From Deltaproteobacteria bacterium (lineage in GTDB: Bacteria > Desulfobacterota > GWC2-55-46 > S146-70 > JAUXIU01), in assembly GCA_030620895.1 (NCBI GenBank), contig JAUXIU010000001.1, positions 1-21,620 on the forward strand: 21,620 nucleotides of DNA. Reading direction: 5' to 3'. The translations under genes and the position numbers were made by a program. The notes below the pieces were generated by a model, which was not told where the DNA came from, ran no database searches, and saw nothing but the letters and a program-made list of their open reading frames with translations. This document shows positions 7,215 to 15,552 of this stretch, piece after piece; the first letter of the stretch is position 1; every line of letters begins with the position of its first letter.

Positions 7215-7256
7215 GCACGCCGTTATCCCCGCCTTGTAGGCGGGGTCAAGGCGTGC
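7215..7256. repeat. Two-tier GC-rich hairpin upstream of nrdR
   Basis: Outer arms GCACGCC (7215-7221) and GGCGTGC (7250-7256) enclose inner arms CCCCGCC (7227-7233) and GGCGGGG (7239-7245) with a five-base loop. The inner core matches the neighbouring hairpin at 7284-7314. It could be a REP-like element or a transcription end for glyA. No T-run follows on the minus strand. Confidence 0.6.
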
Positions 7257-7283
7257 TAAGATAATAGAAACTTCCTTGTTGTC

Positions 7284-7314
7284 AAGATACCCCGCCCTGT
7301 GGGCGGGGTATCTT
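7284..7314 (-). terminator. Perfect 14-bp hairpin after glyA
   Basis: AAGATACCCCGCCC (7284-7297) and its exact complement (7301-7314) flank a three-base loop, six bases past the glyA stop codon. It is very stable and well placed for a transcription end. The 3' arm ends TATCTT but no longer U-run follows, so it may be a REP-like element, an RNase barrier or a non-canonical terminator. Confidence 0.65.
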
Positions 7315-7320
7315 CACTGA

Positions 7321-8568
7321 TTACTTAAGTCTGTTCCTATAAAACGGGAACCCCTCACAGAGTTCCCTAACTCTCCCCTCAATAGAAGAGAGCCTTGATT
7401 CATCGGAGCGTGATTCTATAGCTTCGTCCATCATGCCAGCTATTATCTTCATCTCCTCTTCCTTCATACCCCGTGTAGTTACAGCAGGTGTGCCTACCCT
7501 AATTCCGCTGGTTATAAAAGGGCTCCTTGTCTCGAAAGGGATTGTATTTTTATTAACCGTTATACCTGCCCTTTCGAGTGCCCCCTCTGCCTCCTTGCCA
7601 GTAACCCCTTTTCCTGTCAAATCCACCAGCATAAGGTGTGTATCGGTCCCCCCTGATACAAGCTTATAGCCCCTTGCCTCAAGTTCACCTGCAAGCACCC
7701 TGGCATTGGTGACCACCTGGTTCTGATAGTCCTTGAAGCCTGGCTCCATAGCCTCCTTAAAAGCAACACCCTTTGCTGCTATGATATGCATCAATGGCCC
7801 ACCCTGTATGCCAGGGAATATCTGCTTATCAACTCCCCTTGCGTAGTCGGCCTGGCACATTATCATACCTCCTCGAGGTCCTCTCAAGGTCTTGTGGGTA
7901 GTAGTTGTCACAAACTCTGCAGAAGGAACAGGGGTTGGATGTAAACCAGTTGCTATTAGACCAGCAATATGTGCAATATCGACCATAAGAAGAGCCTCTA
8001 CTTCGTCTGCAATCTCCCTGAATCTCTTGAAATCTATAACCCTTGGATATGCACTGGCTCCCACGACTATCATCCTGGGGTTGTACTGCCTTGCCAGATC
8101 CCTTACCTGATCAAAATCTATCCTCTGATCTTCTTTTCTAACACCATAAAAGACCACATTATAGAGCTGGCCGGAGAAATTTACCGGGCTACCATGTGTA
8201 AGATGCCCGCCATGGGACAGGTTCATGCCTAGGATCGTATCTCCGGGTTTTAGTACAGACATATAGACAGCCATATTCGCCTGGCTACCCGAGTGAGGCT
8301 GGACATTTGCGTGGTCACAGCCAAATATTGTTTTAGCACGCTCGATTGCAAGATTCTCAACAATATCAGCGTATTCGCAACCTCCGTAATACCTCTTGCC
8401 CGGATAGCCCTCTGCATACTTGTTGGTTAATATGCTGCCTATAGCCTCAAGCACCGCCTCACTAACCATATTCTCGGAGGCTATTAGTTCCAGCTTATAC
8501 TCCTGTCTATCGGTCTCATGCACTATGGCATCGTAAATATCTTTATCAAATGACTCTAAATGTGACAT
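7321..8568 (-). CDS. glyA: Serine hydroxymethyltransferase
   Basis: PLP enzyme interconverting serine and glycine with transfer of a one-carbon unit to tetrahydrofolate. The 415-residue protein has [10 protein letters not shown] near residues 27-36, the [12 protein letters not shown] motif near 54-65, [11 protein letters not shown] near 196-206, and the PLP lysine K226 in [14 protein letters not shown]. All family landmarks are present at normal spacing. The ATG start at 8566-8568 has only a weak AGAGA upstream. It follows rpiB across a 186-base repeat-bearing gap and is followed by two strong hairpins, suggesting it ends its transcript. Together with fau it supplies folate one-carbon metabolism in this window. 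Confidence 0.97.
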   Translation of the reverse strand: MSHLESFDKDIYDAIVHETDRQEYKLELIASENMVSEAVLEAIGSILTNKYAEGYPGKRYYGGCEYADIVENLAIERAKTIFGCDHANVQPHSGSQANMAVYMSVLKPGDTILGMNLSHGGHLTHGSPVNFSGQLYNVVFYGVRKEDQRIDFDQVRDLARQYNPRMIVVGASAYPRVIDFKRFREIADEVEALLMVDIAHIAGLIATGLHPTPVPSAEFVTTTTHKTLRGPRGGMIMCQADYARGVDKQIFPGIQGGPLMHIIAAKGVAFKEAMEPGFKDYQNQVVTNARVLAGELEARGYKLVSGGTDTHLMLVDLTGKGVTGKEAEGALERAGITVNKNTIPFETRSPFITSGIRVGTPAVTTRGMKEEEMKIIAGMMDEAIESRSDESRLSSIEGRVRELCEGFPFYRNRLK

Positions 8569-8600
8569 ATTTCTCTGTCAGGGGGACAAATAAAGCATTG

Positions 8601-8754
8601 CGTCGTTCGTGGATCGTGATTTGTGGTTCGTGGTTCGATTTACGATTCACGATACACGATTAACGAATCATGATTGACGATTGAAGAATGACGAATGAAG
8701 ATTGAAAAGAAAGAATGATGAATTAGGAAAATATTCAATCTTCAATTGTCAATC
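8601..8754. repeat. CGTG-type heptad dyad element, copy 3 (between rpiB and glyA), longest copy
   Basis: After CGTCG (8601-8605), fifteen 7-base units run from 8606 to 8710 with no insertion or deletion. Four are TTCGTGG-like (8606-8633), a central TTCGATT is at 8634-8640, then TACGATT/CACGATA-like units follow. These drift into GACGATT/GAAGATT-like units by 8676-8703. The GATTGA-type units are answered by inverted ATTCAATCTTCAATTGTC at 8731-8748, next to the rpiB stop. The A/T-run flank seen in copies 1, 2 and 4 is missing. The gap holds no other visible gene. Confidence 0.88.
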
Positions 8755-9207
8755 TTATTTAGTTCTCCTCTTCTCTATGTTGGTTATCTTATCCAACCTT
8801 CTCTGATGCCTTCCACCTTCAAATCTCGACTCTAACCATATCTTTACTATCTCCCTGGAAAGACCTTTGCCTAAAACTTTTCCACCTATTACAAGTATAT
8901 TTGCATCGTTATGTTCCTTAGCCATCCTTGCAGAGTAAATATCATTGACAAGTGCCGCCCTTACTCCAGGAAACTTGTTTGCAACTATGCTCATACCTAT
9001 ACCAGTGCCGCAAATCAGGATACCCTTTTCGATCTCGCCTGATGACACCCTCTCCGCCACAGGTATACCGTAGTCAGGATAGTCAACGGAATCATTCCCC
9101 TCTGATCCCATATCTATAAACTCGTAATCTATCTCAGATAAGAAGGCCTTTATATCCTCCTTGAGCTCCGTCCCGGTATGATCACTAGCTATTGCGATCT
9201 TCCCCAT
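8755..9207 (-). CDS. rpiB: Ribose 5-phosphate isomerase B
   Basis: Interconverts ribose 5-phosphate and ribulose 5-phosphate in the pentose phosphate pathway; ribulose 5-phosphate is also the RibBA substrate. The 150-residue protein starts MGKIAIASDHTG, with the DH of the sugar-phosphate site, SVDYPDYG near residues 40-47, the catalytic C66 in ILICGTGIGMSIVANK, and NDANILVIGGKVLG. The basic C-terminal tail (RRLDKITNIEKRRTK) ends directly against repeat DNA. The gap to fabF is 11 bases, with AGGGG as a likely ribosome-binding site, so it probably extends the fab transcript. Confidence 0.95.
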   Translation of the reverse strand: MGKIAIASDHTGTELKEDIKAFLSEIDYEFIDMGSEGNDSVDYPDYGIPVAERVSSGEIEKGILICGTGIGMSIVANKFPGVRAALVNDIYSARMAKEHNDANILVIGGKVLGKGLSREIVKIWLESRFEGGRHQRRLDKITNIEKRRTK

Positions 9208-9218
9208 AAGGACCCCTA

Positions 9219-10466
9219 TTATTTACCTCCTTCAAACCTTTTAATAACCAATGTTGCATTTGTTCCGCCAAATCCAAACGAATTGCTCATGGCAACGTTA
9301 ACCTTCCCCTCCCTCGCCTCATTTGGCACATAATCTAAATCGCATTCGGGATCGGGGGTCTTATAGTTTATTGTCGGCGGTAGCACATTGTTGACTATCG
9401 AAAGAACCGTGAAAACTGCCTCCACGCCTCCTGCTGCACCGAGGAGATGGCCTGTCATGCTCTTTGTAGAACTAACTGCCAGTTTTTGCGCATATCCTCT
9501 AAAAACCTTCTTAATTGCCTGTGTCTCAGCAACATCTCCTAGAGACGTTGACGTTCCATGTGCATTAATATAATCCACGTCTTCTGGATTTATCCCCCCG
9601 TCACTCAATGCCATCTCCATGCACCTTACTGCCCCTTCTCCTTCAGGTGAAGGAGATGTCATATGATACGCATCGGCTGACATACCATAACCCACAATCT
9701 CAGCGAGGACCCTGCCCCCTCTCTTCCTCACATATTCTAATTCCTCAAGTATCAGGACCCCGGCCCCTTCACCTATCACAAAACCATCGCGGTCCTGATC
9801 AAAAGGGCGACTGGCTTCATCGGGGGAATCATTCCTCGTAGAAAGGGCCTTCATGGCGTTAAAACCAGCTATACAAAGGGGTGTTATAACAGATTCTGTC
9901 CCGCCTGCAATCATCACATCTGCATCTCCCCTCTCTATAATCCTGTATGCGTCTCCAATACAGTGATTTCCTGTGGCACATGCCGTTACTGCGCAGCTAT
10001 TTGGTCCCTTGGCACCCACTATTATGGAAACTTGTCCCGAGGCAAGGTTAATTATAACCATAGGTATAAAAAAAGGTGTTATCCTCTCTGGACCTTTTTC
10101 TCTAAGTACGTTGTTCCAGTGTTCGATAGCACCCAATCCACCGATCCCCGCTCCGATATAGACGCCAATCCTATCAGCATTATCAGGAGTAATCTCCAGT
10201 CCGGCATCCTTCAACGCCATTATACTGGCTACAATCGAATACTGGATGAAGAGGTCCATCTTCTTTACCTCTTTTTTCTCTATGTAACCCTCTGTAGTAA
10301 AATCAGGGACCTCGCCAGCGATCCTGACGGGGAAATTAGTTGCATCAAATCTGGATATCTCTCTAATCCCGGATCTTCCTTCAATTACACCTTTCCACGA
10401 CCTTTCAATGCCGATACCGAGAGGACTAATGACACCTACACCTGTTACTACCACCCTTCTCTTCAA
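9219..10466 (-). CDS. fabF: Beta-ketoacyl-ACP synthase II
   Basis: Elongating condensing enzyme of type II fatty-acid synthesis. In the 415-residue protein the catalytic triad is complete: C163 in [10 protein letters not shown]303 in [11 protein letters not shown] and H340 in [13 protein letters not shown], at the same numbers as in the E. coli enzyme. The start is TTG (10464-10466); AAAAGGAG lies about ten bases upstream and the TTG leads straight into the conserved RRVVVTGVG. An overlapping upstream TTG is in another frame. It follows acpP after a 188-base gap (10467-10654), in which I see no gene and no clear element apart from the A-rich ribosome-binding region. Confidence 0.96.
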   Translation of the reverse strand: MKRRVVVTGVGVISPLGIGIERSWKGVIEGRSGIREISRFDATNFPVRIAGEVPDFTTEGYIEKKEVKKMDLFIQYSIVASIMALKDAGLEITPDNADRIGVYIGAGIGGLGAIEHWNNVLREKGPERITPFFIPMVIINLASGQVSIIVGAKGPNSCAVTACATGNHCIGDAYRIIERGDADVMIAGGTESVITPLCIAGFNAMKALSTRNDSPDEASRPFDQDRDGFVIGEGAGVLILEELEYVRKRGGRVLAEIVGYGMSADAYHMTSPSPEGEGAVRCMEMALSDGGINPEDVDYINAHGTSTSLGDVAETQAIKKVFRGYAQKLAVSSTKSMTGHLLGAAGGVEAVFTVLSIVNNVLPPTINYKTPDPECDLDYVPNEAREGKVNVAMSNSFGFGGTNATLVIKRFEGGK

Positions 10467-10654
10467 AACTCAATTACTCCTTTTTTTTAAATGGGAACAG
10501 CACTTTCTAATCTTTCGATTTACAATTGACAAATTCCTATTCCCCAGGACAGATCCCTGCAGACTACTCCTTCCTTATCTCCATAGGGCTTTGGATATCA
10601 AATTAGGGATTTCTACAGTGCTATCAGGATTGATTTTCTAAAGATCGGTTGTAT

Positions 10655-10891
10655 TTACTTTTTTGCTTTTTTATCTATATAACTCACCGCATCCTGTACT
10701 AACCTTATCTTCTCAGCATCTTCGTCCGGAATCTCAACTCCAAACTCCTCCTCAAATGCCATAACCATTTCAACAGTATCCAGTGAATCTGCACCAAGGT
10801 CATCAACAAAAGAGGCCTCTGGTGTTATCTCCTCCTCCGAAACGCCAAGCTGATCGATGATAATCTTCCTTACCTTGCTCTCGACTGACAT
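10655..10891 (-). CDS. acpP: Acyl carrier protein
   Basis: Small acidic carrier of growing acyl chains. The 78-residue protein has the 4'-phosphopantetheine attachment serine at position 36 in [10 protein letters not shown], followed by [18 protein letters not shown], the recognition helix region. It starts at ATG 10889-10891 with a very strong AGGAGG about six bases upstream. It has its own promoter candidate in the 141-base gap after fabG, fitting the high expression usually needed for this protein. Confidence 0.97.
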   Translation of the reverse strand: MSVESKVRKIIIDQLGVSEEEITPEASFVDDLGADSLDTVEMVMAFEEEFGVEIPDEDAEKIRLVQDAVSYIDKKAKK

Positions 10892-10940
10892 TTTATACCT
10901 CCTGATAGATTAATTGGTTGCCGATTATAAATATAACAAG

Positions 10941-10968
10941 AATATAATTTTCTGCGGATGCTATTCAA
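10941..10968 (-). promoter_or_regulatory. Candidate sigma70-type promoter for acpP
   Basis: On the minus strand TTGAAT (10963-10968) and TATATT (10941-10946) are 16 bases apart, in a very AT-rich stretch about 50 bases upstream of acpP. The match is moderate (four and five of six). The position between a hairpin and the gene is plausible. Confidence 0.4.
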
Positions 10969-10993
10969 AAATACCGTTTCTTATAACATCTCC

Positions 10994-11030
10994 CCTTTTA
11001 CTTGTCAAAAACAAAACCCCAAGTAAAAGG
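10994..11030 (-). terminator. Inverted repeat directly after fabG
   Basis: CCTTTTACTTG (10994-11004) and its exact complement (11020-11030) are 15 bases apart, starting two bases past the fabG stop. The minus-strand loop is T-rich (GGGGTTTTGTTTTTGA). No T-run follows the second arm, so partial termination or mRNA processing is more likely than a classical terminator. It separates fabG from the acpP promoter. Confidence 0.5.
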
Positions 11031-11032
11031 TT

Positions 11033-11773
11033 TTACATATACATCCCTCCATTGACATTAACAACCTGTCCAGTAATATAACTTGAAGAATCAGATACAA
11101 GAAAAAGTACGCTTTCAGCAACATCGTCAGGTTTGCCTAGTCTGCCCATAGGAATCTGCTTTGTAAGCTCTTCCCTTGCATTTTCAGGAAGTGAATCCGT
11201 CATAGCCGTTTCAATAAAACCAGGAGCAACCGCATTACAGGTTATATTCCTCGCTGCAAACTCCCTGGCAACAGTCTTTGTAAACCCGATGACACCTGCC
11301 TTGCTTGCCGCATAGTTCGCCTGACCTGCATTTCCCATCTCCCCAACGATAGATGCAATATTCACAATTCTTCCGTATCTCTGCTTGCTCATATGTCTAA
11401 TAACCGCCTTTGTGCAGTTAAAGACACCCTTTAAATTAACATCCAAAACTGCATCCCAGTCATCCTCTTTCATCCTCAACAGAAGTTTATCTCGTGTTAT
11501 GCCTGCGTTATTAACCAGTATATGTATTCCACCCATCTTCTTGACAGATTCTTCAATCATATCTTCTGTCTCTTTAGTACTAGATATATCGGCCTTCAAG
11601 GCGATAGCCTTCCTTTCGGATGATTCTAGATGAGATACGGTCTCATTTGCCCTTTCCAGATTAACATCCACAACAACAATATTCGCTCCATTGGCCGCAA
11701 GTTTAAGTGTAATAGCCCTACCAATCCCCTGGCCTGCTCCTGTAACTATAGCAACCTTTTCATTCAGTTCCAT
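11033..11773 (-). CDS. fabG: 3-oxoacyl-ACP reductase
   Basis: NADPH-dependent SDR enzyme for the first reduction of each fatty-acid elongation round. The 246-residue protein has TGAGQGIG (residues 11-18), NNAG near 88-91, the catalytic S141, Y154 and K158 (YAASK), and the C-terminal YITGQVVNVNGGMYM. It starts at ATG 11771-11773 directly after GGAGGAGGT. It is flanked by fabD and acpP, which settles the choice among SDR family members. A 169-base repeat-bearing gap separates it from fabD. Confidence 0.96.
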   Translation of the reverse strand: MELNEKVAIVTGAGQGIGRAITLKLAANGANIVVVDVNLERANETVSHLESSERKAIALKADISSTKETEDMIEESVKKMGGIHILVNNAGITRDKLLLRMKEDDWDAVLDVNLKGVFNCTKAVIRHMSKQRYGRIVNIASIVGEMGNAGQANYAASKAGVIGFTKTVAREFAARNITCNAVAPGFIETAMTDSLPENAREELTKQIPMGRLGKPDDVAESVLFLVSDSSSYITGQVVNVNGGMYM

Positions 11774-11791
11774 ACCTCCTCCAGTATGTTT

Positions 11792-11942
11792 CGTGACTCG
11801 TAGCTCGTGATTTGTGGTTAAGTCATTAGGTTAGGGTAAGGATGCCAGTTTGGTCAATGGGTTAGGTGGTTGGTCTTTGTTTACTTTACCTTAACCCAAC
11901 TACTACACTGGCCACTTAACCCTTACATTTTTCAATTGACCA
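11792..11942. repeat. Degenerate heptamer spacer between fabD and fabG
   Basis: Starts with four in-phase 7-base units of the CGTG type (CGTGACT at 11792-11798 through TGTGGTT at 11813-11819). It then changes to GGTTAGGG/GGTCAATGGG-like words (about 11828-11872), answered in inverted sense by CCTTAACCC and CTTAACCC (about 11889-11923) and TCAATTGACC (11933-11942). The dyad is loose. It shares the architecture of the other spacers but with mixed units. Confidence 0.55.
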
Positions 11943-12887
11943 TTAACAATTTAGGGCTGAGATATCTCCGACTTTATCAACATTGATTGTTCTTATATCC
12001 TTATTTATCCTCTTTATAATGCCTGTAAGGACCTTCCCGGGGCCCACCTCCACAATAACCTCAATCTTCTCAAGCAGCATCCTTCTGACAGTGTCAACCC
12101 ATTGCACTGGACTATAGAGCTGTTTTACAAGTAATTCCTTAATCGCCTCTCCAGAATCAACAGGCTTGGCATCGACATTGCAAATTACTGGTACCTTCGG
12201 CCTTGCGAAGTTTATATCATCCATCTCAATGGCAAGTTTTTCGGCAGCTTTTTTCATCAATGGTGAATGAGATGGTACACTAACCGGCAAAATCACCACC
12301 CTCCTTGCACCACGTTCTTTGGCAAGTTTGGAAGCCCTTTTCACAGCCTCATCGTCGCCCGAGATCACTATCTGTTCTGGGGTGTTGATATTTGCCGGCA
12401 CAACCACGGAATCTGTTTTTGTTGAAGCCTCACATATCTCCTCTACTATATTAACATCCAATCCAAGGATCGCTGCCATTGCCCCAACACCATCAGGCAC
12501 GGCTTCTTGCATAAACTTCGCACGCATATAGACCAGCATTAAGGCATCTGCAAAGCTCAGTGCACCCGCTGCAACAAGTGCAGTATACTCACCGAGACTA
12601 TGCCCTGCCATTAATTCCGGTTGTAGAGCGGTTTCCTGCTTGATAACTCTTAATATAGCCGTACTTACCGTTAATACAGCCGGTTGCGTATTTTGTGTAA
12701 GGTTTAATTCCTCAATAGGTCCATCGAAACATAGCCGTTTAATGTCGTATCCTAGAATGGAATTGGCCTCTTTGAACGTCTCCTTTGCGAGAGGATAAAC
12801 TTCAAAGAAGTCTTTCCCCATCCCTAAAAACTGTGAACCCTGACCAGGAAAAATAACGGCGATTTTTTTATTTATCAAATCTACCAT
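11943..12887 (-). CDS. fabD: Malonyl-CoA:ACP malonyltransferase
   Basis: Loads malonyl groups onto acyl carrier protein. The 314-residue protein has FPGQGSQ near residues 13-19, the nucleophile S97 in AGHSLGEYTALV, the malonate-binding arginine in MRAKFMQEA, and the catalytic H207 in VPSHSPLM. The ATG start overlaps the end of fabH by seven bases, a sign of translational coupling. It ends against the repeat spacer before fabG. Confidence 0.96.
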   Translation of the reverse strand: MVDLINKKIAVIFPGQGSQFLGMGKDFFEVYPLAKETFKEANSILGYDIKRLCFDGPIEELNLTQNTQPAVLTVSTAILRVIKQETALQPELMAGHSLGEYTALVAAGALSFADALMLVYMRAKFMQEAVPDGVGAMAAILGLDVNIVEEICEASTKTDSVVVPANINTPEQIVISGDDEAVKRASKLAKERGARRVVILPVSVPSHSPLMKKAAEKLAIEMDDINFARPKVPVICNVDAKPVDSGEAIKELLVKQLYSPVQWVDTVRRMLLEKIEVIVEVGPGKVLTGIIKRINKDIRTINVDKVGDISALNC

Positions 12888-13855
12888 CTTACCAGCGCAG
12901 ATGCCCAGGTAAGTCCACCCCCAAATGCTACAAAGAGTATGAGATCGTTCCTACGCAATCTACCATTTCTCACCGCCTCATCCAGTGCCAGTGGTATCGA
13001 TCCTGCCGATGTGTTACCATATCTCTCTAAATTTGTATATATCTTATCCTCGGGAAGCCCGAGCCTCTCCTGTATGGCCTTTATAATACGTTGATTTGCC
13101 TGATGTGGTATTAAAAGAGCAATATCTTCTGCTGATGCCCCGTTATATCTCAAGGCCTCCATACATGCCTTGCCCATTGTCCTCACAGCTGCCTTAAATG
13201 TCTCGTTTCCCTGCATCTTGAGATATGGGTGTTCTATGGAACCCTTAGCAGACTGTTTTTGCGATATACCCGAAGGGGCATAGAGTATCTTCCAGTAATC
13301 TCCATCAGAGTGTATATGGGTAGAGAGGATACCCCTCTTTCCCTTTTTAGCCGACAGGACCACCGCACCAGCGCCGTCACCAAAGAGGACGCATGTATTT
13401 CTGTCCTTCCAGTCTATTATCCTCGAGAAGAGATCAACACCTATCACAAGGACCTTTTTTGATGCCCCAGACCTTACATACCTGTCTGCAATATCCAGGG
13501 CATATAGGAAACCAGAACAGGCGGCGGAGATATCAAAGGCCGGGACACCTTTCTTTATCCCAAGATTCGATTGGACGAAACACGCAGTTGAAGGAAAGAA
13601 CATATCAGGGGTTACCGTGGCAACAATAATAAGGTCTATCTCATTTGGTGAAACCGAAGCATCCTTCAATGCCATTTTTGCGGCTTTGGTTGCAATACCG
13701 GATGTGGTATCTTTATCAGCTATTCTTCTTTCTCTGATGCCCGTTCTGGTAGTAATCCAATCATCAGATGTATCGACTATCCCCTCAAGTTCTTGATTGG
13801 TAAGCACCCTTTGCGGCACATAGGAACCTGTTCCTTCAATCCTTGCCCTAATCAT
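12881..13855 (-). CDS. fabH: Beta-ketoacyl-ACP synthase III
   Basis: Initiating condensing enzyme that joins an acyl-CoA to malonyl-ACP. With the start at ATG 13853-13855 (MIRARIEGTGSYVPQ) the protein has 324 residues and the triad C113 (SAACSGF), H251 (LLIPHQANQ) and N281 (YGNTSAGSIP), almost the E. coli numbering. In-frame starts at 13867 (ATG) and 13876 (TTG) overlap plsX and would add residues not seen in homologs; a purine-rich GGAGGGG precedes all of them, so the exact start is not certain. It follows plsX by four bases and overlaps fabD. Confidence 0.95.
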   Translation of the reverse strand: MIRARIEGTGSYVPQRVLTNQELEGIVDTSDDWITTRTGIRERRIADKDTTSGIATKAAKMALKDASVSPNEIDLIIVATVTPDMFFPSTACFVQSNLGIKKGVPAFDISAACSGFLYALDIADRYVRSGASKKVLVIGVDLFSRIIDWKDRNTCVLFGDGAGAVVLSAKKGKRGILSTHIHSDGDYWKILYAPSGISQKQSAKGSIEHPYLKMQGNETFKAAVRTMGKACMEALRYNGASAEDIALLIPHQANQRIIKAIQERLGLPEDKIYTNLERYGNTSAGSIPLALDEAVRNGRLRRNDLILFVAFGGGLTWASALVRW

Positions 13856-13859
13856 CCCC

Positions 13860-14906
13860 CTATCCATCCCCTCCAATCATTGATTCCACTCTAGTGTTCT
13901 CAAGCTCAGAAGACACCATATCTGCCTCAAGCCCATCTAATATATGTTTATTAACATTACGATTGGCGTGTTCGCTGGCTCTTAAAATAGCATTCTTGAT
14001 CGCCTTCGCAGTTGAACCTCCGTGACTTATTATGCATATGCCGTCTAGCCCCAGTAAAGGAGCACCACCGTGTTCTGTGTAGTCGATCTTCTTTTTAAGA
14101 TCCTTGAATACTCCTCTGGCAAGCAGGTAACCTACCTTTGCTGGAAGGCTTTTATTAACCTCTCTTTTCATCATAGTGATGATTGCATCTGCAACCCCTT
14201 CTGATAATTTCAATACTACATTTCCAACGAAACCATCGCATACAACAACATCAACATTGCCTGAAAAGACATCCATACCTTCAATATAACCGAGATAATT
14301 AAGCTTGCTCTTTTTTAGCAATTCATTCGAAGTCCTTGTCAGTTTGTTTCCTTTCCCCTCTTCCCTGCCATTCGAGAGGAGACCGATTGTGGGGCTCTCC
14401 TTTTTTAGGATATCACGGGCATAAACATCCCCCATTATTGCAAACTGTAATATATGAATGGGCTTGCAGTCAACATTTCCACCTGCATCCAATAATATTG
14501 TCCAATCCTTCACAGTAGGGAGACAGACGCTGATAGCGGGCCTATCTATTCCCTTCATCCTCTTCATCACAAAAATGGCAGCAGCCATCACTGCCCCTGA
14601 ATTACCAGCACTTACAACAGCACCTGCCTCCCCTTTCTTGACCAGGTCAAAGCATACCCTTATAGAAGAGTCCCTCTTCTTCCTGATAGCCTGCGCTGGA
14701 GACTCTTCCATTCCAATTATTTCGGATGCATGTACAATATTAACAGGCAGGTCGCTTGCCTGATGCTTTGAGAGCTCTACTTCAATCCGTTCTCTATCCC
14801 CTACGAGGATAACAGGTATATTCATATCCCTGGCCGCCCATACAGCACCCTCGATAATGATCTTAGGGGCATAGTCCCCCCCCATTGCATCTACAGCTAT
14901 CTTCAT
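13860..14906 (-). CDS. plsX: Phosphate acyltransferase PlsX
   Basis: Converts acyl-ACP to acyl-phosphate, linking fatty-acid synthesis to phospholipid synthesis with PlsY. The 348-residue protein starts MKIAVDAMGGDYAP and shows GAVVSAGNSGAVMAAA near residues 94-109, AISVCLPT, LLDAGGNVDCKP near 133-144, and VVVCDGFVGNVVLKLSEG near 219-236. It starts at ATG 14904-14906 with AAAGAG upstream. The rpmF-plsX-fabH order is classical. The 93-base gap to rpmF contains only a weak GGGCTTAAACCC-type dyad. Confidence 0.96.
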   Translation of the reverse strand: MKIAVDAMGGDYAPKIIIEGAVWAARDMNIPVILVGDRERIEVELSKHQASDLPVNIVHASEIIGMEESPAQAIRKKRDSSIRVCFDLVKKGEAGAVVSAGNSGAVMAAAIFVMKRMKGIDRPAISVCLPTVKDWTILLDAGGNVDCKPIHILQFAIMGDVYARDILKKESPTIGLLSNGREEGKGNKLTRTSNELLKKSKLNYLGYIEGMDVFSGNVDVVVCDGFVGNVVLKLSEGVADAIITMMKREVNKSLPAKVGYLLARGVFKDLKKKIDYTEHGGAPLLGLDGICIISHGGSTAKAIKNAILRASEHANRNVNKHILDGLEADMVSSELENTRVESMIGGDG

Positions 14907-14999
14907 CTCTTTGTAATGTTTTTTGAGAAGAATTGGTGAATGATAATTGATAACTTTCTATTGTATCTATTGGGAGCGGGCTTAAACCCATCCATAGAA

Positions 15000-15185
15000 T
15001 TATATAGACTCACCTGTCTTTATTACCTCCCTCCCCTTGTATGTACCGCAATTAGGACATACATGGTGGGGTCGCTTCATCTCATTGCACTGTGGGCAGA
15101 TAGACGCACCAGGTCTTGGAAGGGCGTCGTGGCTCCTTCGCTTATTCCTTCGCGACCTGGAATGTTTTTTCATAGGGTTTGCCAT
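15000..15185 (-). CDS. rpmF: 50S ribosomal protein L32
   Basis: Small basic protein of the large ribosomal subunit. The 61-residue protein opens MANPMKKHSRSRRNKRRSHDAL and has a zinc-type C-x2-C / C-x2-C pair (ICPQC and VCPNC), so it is the zinc-binding form of L32. The start is supported by AGAGGAG upstream. Here it is unusually far (367 bases) from yceD, with which it is normally tightly linked; the gap is filled with repeats. Confidence 0.95.
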   Translation of the reverse strand: MANPMKKHSRSRRNKRRSHDALPRPGASICPQCNEMKRPHHVCPNCGTYKGREVIKTGESI

Positions 15186-15205
15186 ATTAATACTCCTCTC
15201 TTGTT

Positions 15206-15405
15206 TTAGCTTCTTAGCTTTTTAGCTTGTTAGGTTTTTAGGGAAAACAGGAAGTAGCCTAAGAAGCTACTACCTAAAAAGCTACAACCTAATACATGGA
15301 CACCTAATTCATTATTCCTTATTCATAATTCCTGTTTTCTAAGAAGCTTCCACCTAAAAAGCTACAACCTAGATTAGCTTCTTAGCTTGTTAGGTTATTA
15401 GGAAT
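15206..15405. repeat. Paired octamer/15-mer inverted arrays between yceD and rpmF
   Basis: Array 1 (15206-15243) is five in-phase 8-base units of the form TTAGCTTN/TTAGGTTT. Array 2 (15259-15291) is its inverse as a 15-base unit CTAARAAGCTACWAC in two copies. Array 3 (15339-15371) repeats array 2, sharing 18 exact bases (15274-15291 and 15354-15371). Array 4 (15374-15405) repeats array 1 with four 8-base units. GAAAACAGGAA (15243-15253) and its complement (15329-15339) add a further pairing. Arrays 1/2 and 3/4 can form two local hairpins, or 1 can pair with 3 over a longer range. Confidence 0.85.
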
Positions 15406-15446
15406 TAGCGTTTATGCAAAATTAATCGTATTTGCTCATGTTGCCT

Positions 15447-15536
15447 GGTTCAAGGTTCAAAGTTTATTGCCTTATCTTCAAACCGTTCAATCTTCATCCT
15501 TCTCTAACCGTGAACCGTGAACCCTGGAACTGTGAA
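15447..15536. repeat. Heptamer repeats next to the yceD stop
   Basis: GGTTCAA is repeated exactly in tandem (15447-15460), and CCGTGAA is repeated exactly in tandem (15508-15521). Between them are TCTTCAA/TCTTCAT words. The two pairs are partly complementary in inverted sense (GGTTCA against TGAACC). Together with the octamer arrays this fills the whole 15186-15552 gap; no gene is seen in it. Confidence 0.6.
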
Positions 15537-15552
15537 TCTGAGTAGTTACCAA

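Noticed and set aside
8601..8754. CRISPR-like array from the regular repeats
   Set aside because: Units are 7 bases with no spacers and the array inverts at its centre; no cas genes are present.
10408..10641. Plus-strand open frame over the acpP-fabF gap
   Set aside because: It overlaps the fabF start, has low-complexity content and no ribosome-binding site; gene context is entirely minus strand.
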